Source of the DNA: Olsenella sp. An285
GTDB taxonomy: Bacteria; Actinomycetota; Coriobacteriia; Coriobacteriales; Atopobiaceae
Assembly: GCF_002159625.1 (NCBI RefSeq)
Contig: NZ_NFIZ01000006.1
Coordinates: 97,075-161,074 of the forward strand
Length of the DNA stretch: 64,000 nucleotides
Reading direction: 5' to 3'
How positions within the stretch are numbered: position 1 is the stretch's first letter; the number at the start of each line of letters is the position of its first letter. The notes under the pieces were generated by a model. That model did not search any database and had not been told where the DNA came from. It was given only the letters and a program-made list of their open reading frames with translations. Position numbers and translations under genes: made by a program. Positions 8,048 to 17,238 of this stretch are shown piece by piece.

Positions 8048-9942
8048 TAGATTGCCTTGAACTCCCTGAGGATCTTTTCGATGTCCGTCCCCTTGATCTT
8101 CTTGAGCGCCTCCTTGAGCGCAAAGCGCTCGACCAGCCCGAGCTTCATGTCGGTGATCGGCTTGCCGTCACGCAGCTTCACGCTTGCCATGAGCAGGTCG
8201 CGCACGTCAAAGACGCTGCCCCACACCTCGGGCACGCCGCGGTCAACGTCGCAGAGCGTGTAGACAGCCTCCATGCCCGTGCGCATGGAGTACTCCGTGG
8301 TGAAGATGGTGTCGCGCGGCGTCTCGGCAAACTGGCCGATGAAGGCAAAGTTGACCGCGCCGTCGGGCACCACGTCGGGGCGGTCGCCCGCCGCCCGCGG
8401 CATGAAGAACGCCGTGATGTAAGGCATCATGACGGGTACCGTGTTGGCGTGGTTCGCGGCGAGCTCGGCGATGCGGTCCTCGGGAACGCCCATATGGTAG
8501 AGCCACTCCTGGCAGATCTCCTCGCCGGTGCAGTCGCGCATGGGCTTTTTCACGTAGTTGCCGGGCTCGTCAGGGAAGAGGCCGTACACCCAGACGCAGA
8601 GCTCGTTCTTGGGCTGGTCGCGGAACTGCTGCTGGCGGTTGAGCGTCCAGCTCATGAGCCAGTTGGAGTCGGTGCAGGTCACGATGCCGCCGGTGACCAC
8701 GTGGCCGGTGAAGGGGTCGCGCTTGCAGATTGCCTGGATGTAGGGTGGTATCTCCCCGTCGAAGGTCGTGACCGTGGCGCTCATCCACTTGGTCTTCTCG
8801 GGGTCGCCGCAGAAGGTGTCGGGATGGCCGAAGCTGGGGTCCTGCGCGGCGATGCGGCGCCACATGTCCCAGCCCCCGCCGGGGGCGAGTTCGGGCCTCC
8901 ATGCGGCGGGCCTGTCCTGCGCCCCCATGGTGGAGTTCTCGACGCAGCCGCCGTTGGTGATGAAGACGAGGTCGTCCTCGGTGAGGTCGATGACCGTGGT
9001 CGCGCCGGCCTCGGCTCCGTCTCCTGCCGCCGTCCGGCTCAGCACGATGCGCGTCGCGACCTTCTTCGCGGGAGAGCTGTGGGGGTTGCGCGGAAGGGCC
9101 GCCTGCTGGATGCGCTGGATGGTGTCCTGGCCGGTGCCGGTGCGCGGACGCACCGGGCCCGCGCCGCCTCCGATGGAGAACCTGATGTCCTCGACCTTCG
9201 TGTTGAAGTGGAACTGAACGCCCGCGGCCTTGAGGTACTCGACGAGGGGCAAAATCATCGACTCGTACTGGTTGTACCTGGTGAAGCGCAGGGCCGAGAA
9301 GTCCGGCAGCCCGGCGATGTGGTGGATGTAGCGCTTGATGTAGAGCTTCATCTCGAGCGCGGAGTGCCAGTTCTCGAACGCGAACATGGTGCGCCAGTAC
9401 ATCCAGAAGTTGGAGGAGAGCACCTCGTCGTCAAAGAAGTCGGTGATGGGACGGTCATAGAGCTTCTCGTCGGGCGTGAAGAAGAGCTCCATGATCTCCA
9501 TGGCCGCCTTGTCCGAGAGGCCGAACTTCCCGGCGCACCCTGCGTCCTGCCCGCGGTTCTTCGTCGCACGGCAGAGCGAGTAGTTGGGGTCCTCCTTGTT
9601 GAGCCAGTAGTACTCGTCCAGGACGGAGACCCCAGGCGTCTCGATGGAGGGGATGGAGCGGAACAGGTCCCACATCACCTCGAAGTGGTTGTCCATCTCG
9701 CGGCCGCCGCGCATGACGTAGCCAAGGCCGGGGATCTCGAGGCCGTCGCACGCGCCGCCGGGTACGTCGTCCTTCTCGAAGATGTGAATGTTCTTGCCTG
9801 GCATCTGGGCGTCGCGTACGAGATAGCACGCGGCGGAGAGCGCCGCCAGGCCCGTGCCCACGATGTAGGCGCTCTTGTGCTCGATGCCCGCGGGCTTCCT
9901 CGGGCGAGCGAACGCTTCGTAGTTGCCGCTTGAGTAGTACAT
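8047..9942 (-). CDS. ohyA: Oleate hydratase (myosin-cross-reactive antigen family)
   Basis: This FAD enzyme adds water to the cis-9 double bond of oleate or linoleate, giving 10-hydroxy fatty acids; it detoxifies free fatty acids in gut bacteria. The 631-residue protein has the dinucleotide-binding GTGLAALSAACYL at about 29-41, the family block FEKDDVPGGACDG with GGREMDNHFEVMWD, and the long C-terminal FIGQFAETPRDTIFTTEYS region. The start at 9942 (MYYSSGNYEAF) fits family N-termini. A longer frame upstream has no support. A TetR gene lies upstream on the same strand (10128-10742) and could regulate it. The stop codon touches a palindromic repeat. Confidence 0.95.
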   Translation of the reverse strand: MYYSSGNYEAFARPRKPAGIEHKSAYIVGTGLAALSAACYLVRDAQMPGKNIHIFEKDDVPGGACDGLEIPGLGYVMRGGREMDNHFEVMWDLFRSIPSIETPGVSVLDEYYWLNKEDPNYSLCRATKNRGQDAGCAGKFGLSDKAAMEIMELFFTPDEKLYDRPITDFFDDEVLSSNFWMYWRTMFAFENWHSALEMKLYIKRYIHHIAGLPDFSALRFTRYNQYESMILPLVEYLKAAGVQFHFNTKVEDIRFSIGGGAGPVRPRTGTGQDTIQRIQQAALPRNPHSSPAKKVATRIVLSRTAAGDGAEAGATTVIDLTEDDLVFITNGGCVENSTMGAQDRPAAWRPELAPGGGWDMWRRIAAQDPSFGHPDTFCGDPEKTKWMSATVTTFDGEIPPYIQAICKRDPFTGHVVTGGIVTCTDSNWLMSWTLNRQQQFRDQPKNELCVWVYGLFPDEPGNYVKKPMRDCTGEEICQEWLYHMGVPEDRIAELAANHANTVPVMMPYITAFFMPRAAGDRPDVVPDGAVNFAFIGQFAETPRDTIFTTEYSMRTGMEAVYTLCDVDRGVPEVWGSVFDVRDLLMASVKLRDGKPITDMKLGLVERFALKEALKKIKGTDIEKILREFKAI

Positions 9943-10127
9943 GGCCGCACCTTTCCTACGTGCGCACCGGGCGTGTCCGATGCGTCTGGTTCCATGGTGG
10001 GGCCTCGGAGGGGGGCATACCATGAGCAGGGCGGCGCTTCTGTAAGGATTCTTATCAATGTGACCGGATTGTACAGACGGGCGAGAAGAACGGGCGAGAG
10101 GGACGGGCGATGCCCGCGCCGCGTCCC

Positions 10128-10742
10128 CTACGACGCGGCGGGCCCCTCCGGCACGCTGCCCTCGCTCCCGGCGACGTAGCCGCCGGGAACCTCGAGCCGG
10201 TCGAGCGCGGTCTCGATGGCGCCATCCGAGATGGTGGCGACCCTCTGCACCAGCTGCTGCGGGTCGTCGCGCATGTCTCGGGCGATCCAGTCCAGGACCG
10301 TCCCGATGAGGGCGTGCGCGAAGAAGCGTGCGATGAAGTCCCTGTCCTGGTCGTGCACGTGCCTGCGCGCCGCGTGCTCGTCAACCACGTCCTTCACCAG
10401 GTCGCTTACCACGGGGACGAGAAACCGCTCCACCTGCTCGCGGCTCATGTCGTGGTAGATGCTCGTGATGAAGGGCTTGTTCTCGCGCAGGGAGAGAAAC
10501 GTATCGAGGAGGCCGGTCTGCCAGGTGCCGGCGGTCTTGTTGCCGGCTATGGCCCGTGCGGCGTCCTCCTCGCACGACCACTCGACCAGGTCGTAGATGT
10601 CCTGGAAGTGATAGTAGAACGTCATGCGGCTGATGCCGCAGTCGTCGGTGATGTCTGCGATGGTGATCTTGCCCAGGGGCTTTACGAGCAGGAGGCGCTT
10701 GAGCGACTCCTCGAGCGCGCGCTTGGTGAGCTGGCTTGACAT
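10128..10742 (-). CDS. TetR family regulator (DhaS-like C-terminus)
   Basis: The protein has 204 residues. An N-terminal helix-turn-helix spans about residues 22-45 (KITIADITDDCGISRMTFYYHF) and is typical of TetR proteins. The C-terminal part (ENKPFITSIYHDM..., DFIARFFAHALIGTVLDWI) resembles the TetR_C_8/DhaS group. It is 185 bp upstream of oleate hydratase on the same strand, so a fatty-acid-responsive control of that gene is plausible. In Gram-positive bacteria fatty acid stress genes are often TetR-regulated; the ligand here is unknown. Confidence 0.8.
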   Translation of the reverse strand: MSSQLTKRALEESLKRLLLVKPLGKITIADITDDCGISRMTFYYHFQDIYDLVEWSCEEDAARAIAGNKTAGTWQTGLLDTFLSLRENKPFITSIYHDMSREQVERFLVPVVSDLVKDVVDEHAARRHVHDQDRDFIARFFAHALIGTVLDWIARDMRDDPQQLVQRVATISDGAIETALDRLEVPGGYVAGSEGSVPEGPAAS

Positions 10743-10975
10743 GTGCCCTCCCGGTGGTCGTTTCTCTTCGTATACCCTTGCGCACGAGGGGGATTCGCGG
10801 ACAGCGGTGGTGGCGCAAACGGAGCTGGTCGCATCGGATGGCGGACACGCAAGTTTGGGAAGTAATCCCGGAATCTAGGGGAGGCTCTCGCTCACGTCTC
10901 ATGTTTCACGGGTCTGCGCTGGTACACGTCTCGTACGAACGCTGAGGCGCTGCTGCCGAGGAGCGCCCTCCCAAC

Positions 10976-12187
10976 CTATTTCAGCAGCCAATCAACGAGG
11001 TTGCGCTGCTCAATGCCGTTATGGTCCGTCGTGCCGATGCGGTCCAGGGTGAGCAACGTCTTGGGGTAGGAGTCTCCCAGCAGCTCGAGCGGGCGCAGCT
11101 CGCGCCGCAGCGTTGCCTCGTCCAGTACGGACAGCGCGACCTGATAGTAGTGCGGCTTGCCCTCGCGCTCGGCAACGAAGTCGATCTCCAAATCTCCCAC
11201 ACGCCCTACGCGCACCGTGTGGTAGCGCCGCAGCAGCTCTAGGTACACGACGTTTTCCACACGATGTCCGAGGTCGCTGCCGTCGCGTCCGAGCAGCAGA
11301 TGTCTGAAGCCAAGGTCGCCGAGGTAGTACTTGCCCCCCTGCTGCAGCAGGCGCCGACCCTTGGCATCATAGGGGTCGGCCTTGAAGATGAGGTAGCACT
11401 CCATGAGCGCGTTGAGGTACTCGCTGACGGTGGTTGGGGAGACTTTTGAGCCGTTGGCCGTCAGCGTGTCCGCGACCGTTTTGAGCGAGAAGCGATTTCC
11501 CACGTTATCGGCGAGAAAGGCGAGAAGCGCGCGCAGGACGGGCATGCTGATGCGGGGGTGCCGCGTCGCCACGTCTTTGACGAGGACGGTGTTGAGCACG
11601 CCGTCAAGGTACTCGGACACGTCCTCGGTGGGCAGTAGGGAGGCGTACGGCATGCCCCCCAGCGAGAGATAGCGGTTGAGCAGCTCGGCATCGTCCGCGC
11701 CGTCCGCAAAGGCGGCGCGGGCGCCACGATACTCCGCGAACGAGAGCGGCAGGAGTCGGAACTCAACATAACGTCCGGTAAGCAGCGTGGCAAGCTCGCT
11801 CGAGAGCAGATCGGAGTTCGATCCGGTGACGTAGACGTCGCAGTCTTCGCGTGCGTACAGCGCGTCGACTGCTCGCTCAAAGCCCTTGACGCGCTGGGGC
11901 TCGTCGATAAACACGTAGCAACTCGGGGAGCTGATGCGGGCGACGACGTAATCGTAGAGCTCCTGCGGCGTGGTGGGGGCGGCAAAGCCCAGGCGCTCAA
12001 GATCAACCGAGACGATTGACTCCTCGTTCACGCCGGATTCGACAAGGGCTCGCTGGGCCAGCTTGAGCGCGGTTGACTTACCGCAGCGCCTCAGGCCGGT
12101 CACCACTTTGATGACGTCACGGTCCTTCCAGCGGAGAAGCCATTCGGTTGCCTGGGGGCGTGGGACGATGATTGGCTGGTTTGTCAT
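10976..12187 (-). CDS. AAA ATPase with DUF4143 domain
   Basis: The protein has 403 residues with the start at ATG 12187. It has a P-loop VVTGLRRCGKST near residue 30, Walker B YVFIDEPQRV, a sensor block DVYVTGSNSDLLSSELAT, and the C-terminal DUF4143 nuclease-like fold with VENVVYLELLRR...IDFVAEREGKPHYYQVA, in which D, E and Q/K residues resemble a PD-(D/E)xK centre (here IDF...YQVA). These ATPases are abundant in anaerobes and their role is unclear; toxin-like and defence roles have been suggested. The promoter region carries duplicated TCCAAC-containing sites, which suggests tight control. A broken relative lies at 5994-6350. Confidence 0.85.
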   Translation of the reverse strand: MTNQPIIVPRPQATEWLLRWKDRDVIKVVTGLRRCGKSTALKLAQRALVESGVNEESIVSVDLERLGFAAPTTPQELYDYVVARISSPSCYVFIDEPQRVKGFERAVDALYAREDCDVYVTGSNSDLLSSELATLLTGRYVEFRLLPLSFAEYRGARAAFADGADDAELLNRYLSLGGMPYASLLPTEDVSEYLDGVLNTVLVKDVATRHPRISMPVLRALLAFLADNVGNRFSLKTVADTLTANGSKVSPTTVSEYLNALMECYLIFKADPYDAKGRRLLQQGGKYYLGDLGFRHLLLGRDGSDLGHRVENVVYLELLRRYHTVRVGRVGDLEIDFVAEREGKPHYYQVALSVLDEATLRRELRPLELLGDSYPKTLLTLDRIGTTDHNGIEQRNLVDWLLK

Positions 12188-12203
12188 GAGCGAGTCCAAT
12201 CTG

Positions 12204-12297
12204 TCCAACCAAATGGATAAGCTAAGGAAACATCCTAATTGTATCCATTTATCTAGACGAATATCTGCAAATTGGTAAATCTATCCAACAAACTGGA
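12204..12297. promoter_or_regulatory. Two near-identical TCCA-N6-TGGA sites in an AT-rich promoter region
   Basis: TCCAACCAAATGGA (12204-12217) and TCCAACAAACTGGA (12284-12297) differ at two positions and flank about 65 bp of AT-rich DNA that also contains TATCCATTTATCTAGA. They lie directly upstream of the DUF4143 ATPase start (12187) and face the next regulator gene, so they look like operator half-sites or paired operators. Confidence 0.55.
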
Positions 12298-12453
12298 AGT
12301 ATCGTGCCATCCATAATCGCGCAGCGCATCGTATCGATCGAGCGGCCATTGTTGCTCATGAGACCGCACGTGCTTTCACCTGCTCAGGCACCCTTCCATA
12401 TCTGGGTCAACGGGGTAGCCTTGTTCTCGAAAGCCAAGGGAAAGCGAGGCTCC

Positions 12454-13083
12454 ATGTCAGGCAGGTTCGAGCGCTTCGAGAATCTTTCCGAGGATCGCAG
12501 GCGCGCCGTCGTTGACGCAGCGGTCGAGGTGTTCGGAGACGAGGACTACGCCCGTGCGTCCACGGCGGACATAGCGAGGCGCGCGGGCGTGTCAAAAAGT
12601 CAGCTCTTCTTCTACTTCAGAAACAAGAGGGACCTCTACCTCTACGTTCTTACGGCGGTCACCAGGTGCGTGGCGGATGCGGTGGTCGACGAGCGCTGGT
12701 ACCAGATCGACGACTTCTTCGAGATCATGCGCTACGCCGCGACTCGGAAGGCCGTCCTCGTCAAGCTGAACCCGCACATCTTGGACTTCTTCGTTCGCGC
12801 GTTCTATCCCGGCCACAGAGACGTCTCCGGGGTGCTCGACGCCTTCATGACGGATTCCGTGCCAATCATGGTGCGAACGTACCTGGGCCATGTGCGCTGG
12901 GAGCGCTTCCGGGAGGACGTCGACCCCATGCGGGTGGTGCGCATGCTCGTATGGTGCGGGGACGGCTATCTCCACGAACGGCTGCGCGGCGGGGAGACAT
13001 TCGACATGGGGGAGATGCTCTCTGAGTTTCTCGTTTGGCTCGACTGGCTCAAGAGGGCCACGTACAGGGGGGAGTACCTATGA
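12454..13083 (+). CDS. TetR family regulator of an ABC exporter operon
   Basis: The product has 209 residues from ATG 12454. The N-terminal helix-turn-helix (STADIARRAGVSKSQLFFYF at about 34-53) is typical TetR/AcrR. The C-terminal domain is not assignable. Its stop TGA overlaps the ATG of the downstream ABC ATPase (ATGA at 13080-13083), so the regulator is the first gene of the operon and very likely autoregulates it. Ligand probably a toxic compound or antimicrobial, by analogy with other TetR-ABC operons. Confidence 0.8.
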   Translation: MSGRFERFENLSEDRRRAVVDAAVEVFGDEDYARASTADIARRAGVSKSQLFFYFRNKRDLYLYVLTAVTRCVADAVVDERWYQIDDFFEIMRYAATRKAVLVKLNPHILDFFVRAFYPGHRDVSGVLDAFMTDSVPIMVRTYLGHVRWERFREDVDPMRVVRMLVWCGDGYLHERLRGGETFDMGEMLSEFLVWLDWLKRATYRGEYL

Positions 13084-14000
13084 CTGCGAGCGGGGTGGAG
13101 ACCGCGATCTGCGTGCGTGGGCTCACGAAGGACTACGGGAGAGGCCGCGGCGTCTTTGACGTCTGCCTTGAGGTGGCCGCTGGAGAAGTGCTCGGGTTTC
13201 TCGGCCCTAACGGGGCTGGGAAGACGGTGACGATGCGCCATCTCATGGGGTTTATCAAACCTCAGAAAGGAAAGGTGGAGATTCTCGGGCACGACTGCTT
13301 CCGGGAGCGCCCATGGGTGCAGGCTCGCCTGGGCTACCTGCCCGGGGAGAACGCATGTATGCAGGAGATGTCCGCGCGGTCCTTCCTCGACCTCATGGCG
13401 GGAATGCGGGGCATGCGCGACCGCTCACGCATGCTGGAGCTCGCTGACGCCTTTGGGCTTGACCTCGGAGCGCGGATCGGCGGGATGTCCAAGGGCAATC
13501 GGCAGAAGGTCGCGATTGTGGCGGCGTTCATGGCGCGCCCTGACGCGCTCCTGCTCGACGAGCCGACGAGTGGTCTCGACCCGCTCATGCAGGAGCGCTT
13601 CCTCGACCTCGTGGCGGAGGAGCGTGCGCGGGGTGCCACCGTCCTGCTCTCCTCGCACATCTTCGAGGAGGTCGGGCGTGCGTGCGATCGCGTGGCGTTC
13701 ATCCGCGTGGGGCGGGTGGCCCTGACCTGCGCCATGGACGAGGTGCGCTCGATGCGCGGACGCGGCTACGTGGTCGAGTTCTCGAGCGCGCGGGAGCGCT
13801 CGCGTTGGGAGCTCGCCCACGGCGCCGAGCCAGCGGAGGGGGAGGCCCGCGGGGTCGAGCTTCGCGACGTGCGCGACGTGAACGCACTCATCCGCGAGCT
13901 CTCCTCCTACGACGTGGCCTCGGTTACGTCCCGCGAGCAGACGCTCGAGGAGCTGTTCTTGCACCTGTACGAGGGCGCCGAGCCCTCGCGGCAAAGCTAG
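13080..14000 (+). CDS. ABC-2 type exporter ATP-binding protein
   Basis: 306 residues. Walker A GPNGAGKT lies at about residues 45-52, the Q-loop region at GYLPGENACMQ, signature MSKGNRQK (a degenerate LSGGQ, as in many DrrA/CcmA-like exporters), Walker B ALLLDEPTSGLDP, and an H-loop SSHIFEEV. The C-terminal domain resembles drug/daunorubicin-type exporters. It is translationally coupled to the TetR gene and followed 9 bp later by its permease. Likely role: export of a drug, peptide or lipid. Confidence 0.9.
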   Translation: MTASGVETAICVRGLTKDYGRGRGVFDVCLEVAAGEVLGFLGPNGAGKTVTMRHLMGFIKPQKGKVEILGHDCFRERPWVQARLGYLPGENACMQEMSARSFLDLMAGMRGMRDRSRMLELADAFGLDLGARIGGMSKGNRQKVAIVAAFMARPDALLLDEPTSGLDPLMQERFLDLVAEERARGATVLLSSHIFEEVGRACDRVAFIRVGRVALTCAMDEVRSMRGRGYVVEFSSARERSRWELAHGAEPAEGEARGVELRDVRDVNALIRELSSYDVASVTSREQTLEELFLHLYEGAEPSRQS

Positions 14001-14009
14001 GGGGTTCCG

Positions 14010-14807
14010 ATGATCCTTCCTCTTTTCAGGCACGAGTTGCGCTCCTGCCTGCTTCCGACCGCAATCATCGCCGCGGTGGTGATTCTCTATGCCTGCGTCA
14101 TCATCGGCATGTACGATCCTCGGCTCGGCGAGTCGCTTGCCCTCATGCGCGACGCCATGCCCGAGCTCTTTGCCGCCTTCGGCATGTCCGATCAGGGAAC
14201 GACGCTTTTGGAGTTCGTCGTCAACTACCTGCACGGCTTTTTGCTCGTGGTGTTTCCCCTCGTTCTCGTGGCGGTGCTCACCAGCCGGCTCGTGGTCCGT
14301 CACGTCGAGCGCGGCAGTATCGCCTACCTGCTCGCGCAGCCCGTGGGGCGCACGCGGCTCGTGCTCTCGCAGGCGGGCGTCCTCGCTCTCTGCCTCGTTC
14401 TTCTCGTGGTGGCGCTCACGGCGTTCGAGCTGGCTGCGGCCCAGGCCATGTTCCCCGGCGAGCTTGTCGCCTCCGACCTCGTCGCCGTCAACGTGGCCAC
14501 GTTCTGCCTGTGGCTGTTCCTCTCCGGCATGTGCTGGGTGGGGGCCTGTGTCCTCCCGAACGTCTCTGCCGCGAGGTGGGTGGGCGTTGCCGTTTGCACG
14601 CTCTTCGTCCTCGCCCAGATGCTCTCGGGGATGGGAGACGAGCTTGCCTGGCTTGCCGACGTCACGCCCCTCTCGCTTCTCGACCCCCTCGGGGTCGCCT
14701 CGGGGGATGCCGATTCCGTTGCCGGCGCTGCCGTGCTCGCGGCCACGGGCGTGGCGCTCGTCGCCTTGGGGGCCGCCGCCTTCTCTCGCCGTGACCTGAG
14801 CGTGTAG
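14010..14807 (+). CDS. ABC-2 type exporter permease
   Basis: 265 residues with six predicted membrane segments: near the N-terminus (LLPTAIIAAVVILYACVIIG), then FVVNYLHGFLLVVFPLVLVAVL, ALCLVLLVVALTAFELAAAQ, FCLWLFLSGMCWVGACVL, a further segment near 190-205, and a last one near the C-terminus. It pairs with the ATPase encoded just upstream as a homodimeric permease of the ABC-2 type. The cluster stops here; 120 bp separate it from the alcohol dehydrogenase. Confidence 0.85.
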   Translation: MILPLFRHELRSCLLPTAIIAAVVILYACVIIGMYDPRLGESLALMRDAMPELFAAFGMSDQGTTLLEFVVNYLHGFLLVVFPLVLVAVLTSRLVVRHVERGSIAYLLAQPVGRTRLVLSQAGVLALCLVLLVVALTAFELAAAQAMFPGELVASDLVAVNVATFCLWLFLSGMCWVGACVLPNVSAARWVGVAVCTLFVLAQMLSGMGDELAWLADVTPLSLLDPLGVASGDADSVAGAAVLAATGVALVALGAAAFSRRDLSV

Positions 14808-14926
14808 GGGCCGACTGGGGTAACTCAACCGATCGATCCCACGCCCCCCCGAACGCTTGAAGCCGGGCGGGCCCGACGGCACCGTGCTACGATGCCCCCA
14901 ATGACCCGCGCATCCAAGGAGCTCCC

Positions 14927-15970
14927 ATGAAGGCACTCGTGCACGACGGATACGGCACCATCGCGCTTGTCGACCGGCCCCGCCCGCGGCTCGTCGAGCC
15001 CGGCGACGCCATCGTGCGCGTGACGCGCTCGACCATCTGCACGAGCGACCTGCACATCCTGCGCGGGGCGGTGCCGCGGGCGCTCCCGGACACGGTGCTC
15101 GGCCACGAGTTCGTAGGCGTGGTCGAGGAGGCGGGCCTGGGTGTCACGTCCTTCTCGCCCGGAGATCGCGTGGCCGTGAGTTGCGAGACCTTCTGCGGCG
15201 AGTGCTTCTTCTGCCGGCGCGGCTGGGTCAACAACTGCGAGCACGGAGGCTGGCTTCTGGGCTGCACCATCGACGGCTGCCAGGCGGAGTACGTGCGCGT
15301 GCCGTACGCGGAAAACGCGCTCACGCGCATCCCGGACGGCGTCTCGGACGAGGACGCGCTCTTCGTGGGCGACATCCTGGCCACCGGCTGGTGGGGAGCG
15401 CGTCTCGCGGAGGTCGAGCCCGGATCGGCCGTCGCGGTGATCGGCGCCGGGCCGGTGGGCCTCACCACCATGATGTGCGCGCGTCTGGCAGGACCGGGGC
15501 GCGTCATTGCGCTCGACGTGGACGAGTCGCGCCTGGCGCTCGCGCGGGAGCGCGGACTTGCGGACGTCGTCATCAACCCTGCCGAGAAGAACCTCGACGA
15601 GGTGGAGGCCATTGTGCGGGAGGTGACCTCCGGCCGCGGCGCGGACGCCGTGATCGAGGCTGCGGGCGGGGAGGACACCTTCGAGATGGCCTGGCGCATC
15701 GCCCGTCCCAACGCCGTCGTGGTGCTCTCGGCCATGTACGAGCGAGACCAGGTGCTGCCGCTGCCGCAGATGTACGGCAAGAACCTCACGTTCAAGACGG
15801 GCGGCGTGGACGCGTGCGGCCTGGGCGAGGTGATGGAGCTCATCGCCGCGGGCAGACTCGACACGAGCCTGCTTATCTCGAGGCGCTACCCGCTGAGCGA
15901 CATCCTGGAGGCTTACCGCGCCTTCGAGGCCCGCGAGGACGGCTGCCTCAAGGTCGTCATCACCCCGTAG
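14927..15970 (+). CDS. Zinc-dependent alcohol dehydrogenase
   Basis: 347 residues, medium-chain dehydrogenase/reductase. The catalytic zinc site is suggested by TICTSDLHIL (Cys near 38) and GHEFVGVVEE (His near 59). Four clustered cysteines CETFCGECFFC...NNC mark the structural zinc lobe. The Rossmann motif is VIGAGPVGLTTMM. The sequence resembles the tetrahydrobiopterin/threonine-type and isopropanol-type zinc ADHs of anaerobes that reduce aldehydes or ketones with NAD(P)H in the cytoplasm. Monocistronic; the convergent LytTR gene follows. Substrate cannot be fixed from sequence. Confidence 0.85.
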   Translation: MKALVHDGYGTIALVDRPRPRLVEPGDAIVRVTRSTICTSDLHILRGAVPRALPDTVLGHEFVGVVEEAGLGVTSFSPGDRVAVSCETFCGECFFCRRGWVNNCEHGGWLLGCTIDGCQAEYVRVPYAENALTRIPDGVSDEDALFVGDILATGWWGARLAEVEPGSAVAVIGAGPVGLTTMMCARLAGPGRVIALDVDESRLALARERGLADVVINPAEKNLDEVEAIVREVTSGRGADAVIEAAGGEDTFEMAWRIARPNAVVVLSAMYERDQVLPLPQMYGKNLTFKTGGVDACGLGEVMELIAAGRLDTSLLISRRYPLSDILEAYRAFEAREDGCLKVVITP

Positions 15971-15995
15971 CACGGGACGAGCCGAGCCCTCCCAG

Positions 15996-16304
15996 CTAGG
16001 GGCGGTGCGTGCGCCCAACGGGAAGCTGCTCGCCGGTTATGAGGTCAACCGCGTGCGACGATCGCTGCGCCACGGCGGCATCGTTTACCACGATGCCCCG
16101 GTGGATGCGCGTGAAGCCCGCCCCTGCGAGCTCTTGCTCGAAGTCGGAGATTCTGCCGCGCACGCGGAACGTGCTGCAGCGCGCGTGGATGACCACGTAG
16201 TGCAGCCGGGCCTCAAGGTAGAGCACGCTCTCGAGCGGGATGCGGGCGAGGGAGCGGCCCGCCTGGACGGTGATGCCGCGCTCGGCGGGGTTCGTCGTGG
16301 TCAT
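15996..16304 (-). CDS. LytTR-type DNA-binding regulator without receiver domain
   Basis: 102 residues, essentially a bare LytTR domain: RSLARIPLESVLYLEARLHYVVIH, then a basic strand pair, then GFTRIHRGIVVNDAAVAQ, the family's usual 'F.RiHRS..VN...I'. The ATG at 16304 has GAGAGG at a suitable distance, whereas the GTG at 16313 does not. It begins 5 bp after the stop of the upstream membrane protein, so the two form an operon. Stand-alone LytTR proteins paired with small membrane proteins often form autoregulated units whose membrane partner inhibits the regulator. Confidence 0.8.
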   Translation of the reverse strand: MTTTNPAERGITVQAGRSLARIPLESVLYLEARLHYVVIHARCSTFRVRGRISDFEQELAGAGFTRIHRGIVVNDAAVAQRSSHAVDLITGEQLPVGRTHRP

Positions 16305-16309
16305 GGCGC

Positions 16310-16963
16310 TCACCTCTCGTCCCGGGTGGCGTCGAGTCGCGCGAGGTGGTCGTAGAGGCTTTGGGAGGGGTCGAGCATCTCATCGAGCAGACGGTCGGGA
16401 TCGACGAGCACAACGTTGGACAGCCCTTTTAGCCACGCAAGCGCCGCGCCCAGTGTGGCGGGGTCGCGCTCGAGGCCGGAAAACTCGACGGTCGTGCCGT
16501 CGTCCAGGGTCATGCGTACGGTCACGGGGTAGGAGAGCGAGGGCAGGCCTCCCGCCGCGGCGAAGCTCACGACCTGGCGCCGCCAGCGCAGCTCGACGCG
16601 CCGGATCGCCGCGATTGCAAGAAGAACGTCGGGCTCCGGCTCGCGTCCGGCAAGCAGGCTGCCCGCGTAGCGCAGGAAGCCCGCGCGCTGGGTGACGGAG
16701 CGATAGCGCAGGCTCTTCTTGGTGAGCTCCCAGCGCTCCGAGCCCAGCACGACCTGCTGGAGCGCGAGCGCCCCGAGCGCGAGGCAGACGAGCGCGCCCG
16801 CGATGCCGCGCATCCACGGGTCGAGGGGGAGCGCGTCGAAAGGAGGCCTGCTCTGAAAGCCCGTGCCGCCCCAGGCTGCCGCCGCGGCTGCAAGCGCGGA
16901 GACGGCCGTGACGAGCGCGACGGTTCTTCTCGAGCATTCGTGCCCTATGACAAACGACTTCAT
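16310..16963 (-). CDS. Membrane protein partner of LytTR regulator
   Basis: 217 residues. Two hydrophobic segments near the N-terminus (about 16-30 and 48-70) are followed by a soluble domain with a PH-like strand pattern: SLRYRSVTQRAGFLRYAGSL, VRMTLDDGTTVEFSGLERDP and a helix ending in the C-terminal DEMLDPSQSLYDHLARL. Family not recognised. Being the first gene of a two-gene operon with LytTR, it could sense an envelope signal and hold the regulator in check; this is inference. The motif CGAGAAGAAC occurs about 35 bp inside the gene. Confidence 0.65.
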   Translation of the reverse strand: MKSFVIGHECSRRTVALVTAVSALAAAAAAWGGTGFQSRPPFDALPLDPWMRGIAGALVCLALGALALQQVVLGSERWELTKKSLRYRSVTQRAGFLRYAGSLLAGREPEPDVLLAIAAIRRVELRWRRQVVSFAAAGGLPSLSYPVTVRMTLDDGTTVEFSGLERDPATLGAALAWLKGLSNVVLVDPDRLLDEMLDPSQSLYDHLARLDATRDER

Positions 16964-17084
16964 GGCAGCCCCCCTTCTCCTTGCAGAGGGGATACCGCGG
17001 GGTGTCACGCCTCAAGCGCTGCCTGGCACGAACGACAGGGCGCCTGAGCCCGGGAGGGGAGGTGCCTCCGGAGCGAGGGGGCCG

Positions 17085-17145
17085 TGCAAAGGGGGCAGTC
17101 ACTTTTGCACGCTTTGTACGTGCAAAAGTGACTGTCCCCTTTGCA
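17085..17145. repeat. Quasi-palindrome with 27-bp arms (GTGCAAA family)
   Basis: The left arm (17085-17111) and the right arm (17119-17145) are inverted copies with one mismatch, separated by CTTTGTA. Each arm is itself close to a palindrome beginning TGCAAAGGGG and ending TTTTGCACG. It shares words with 8017-8047 and 45745-45773. It sits between the divergent membrane protein and tex genes, about 90 bp before tex. Confidence 0.8.
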
Positions 17146-17238
17146 AGGAGCGGCGTGCTTCTCACTGAGCGGGCTGCTTCGGGTATCCTAGGGAACCTTG
17201 CACTATCGCACCCACGCACCCGACCGAGGGAGCCACAC

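Noticed and set aside
7975..9933. A 650-residue open frame antisense to oleate hydratase
   Set aside because: It is a by-product of GC-rich codon bias, is rich in Val/Ala/Gly/His, matches no family, and the opposite strand has a certain gene.
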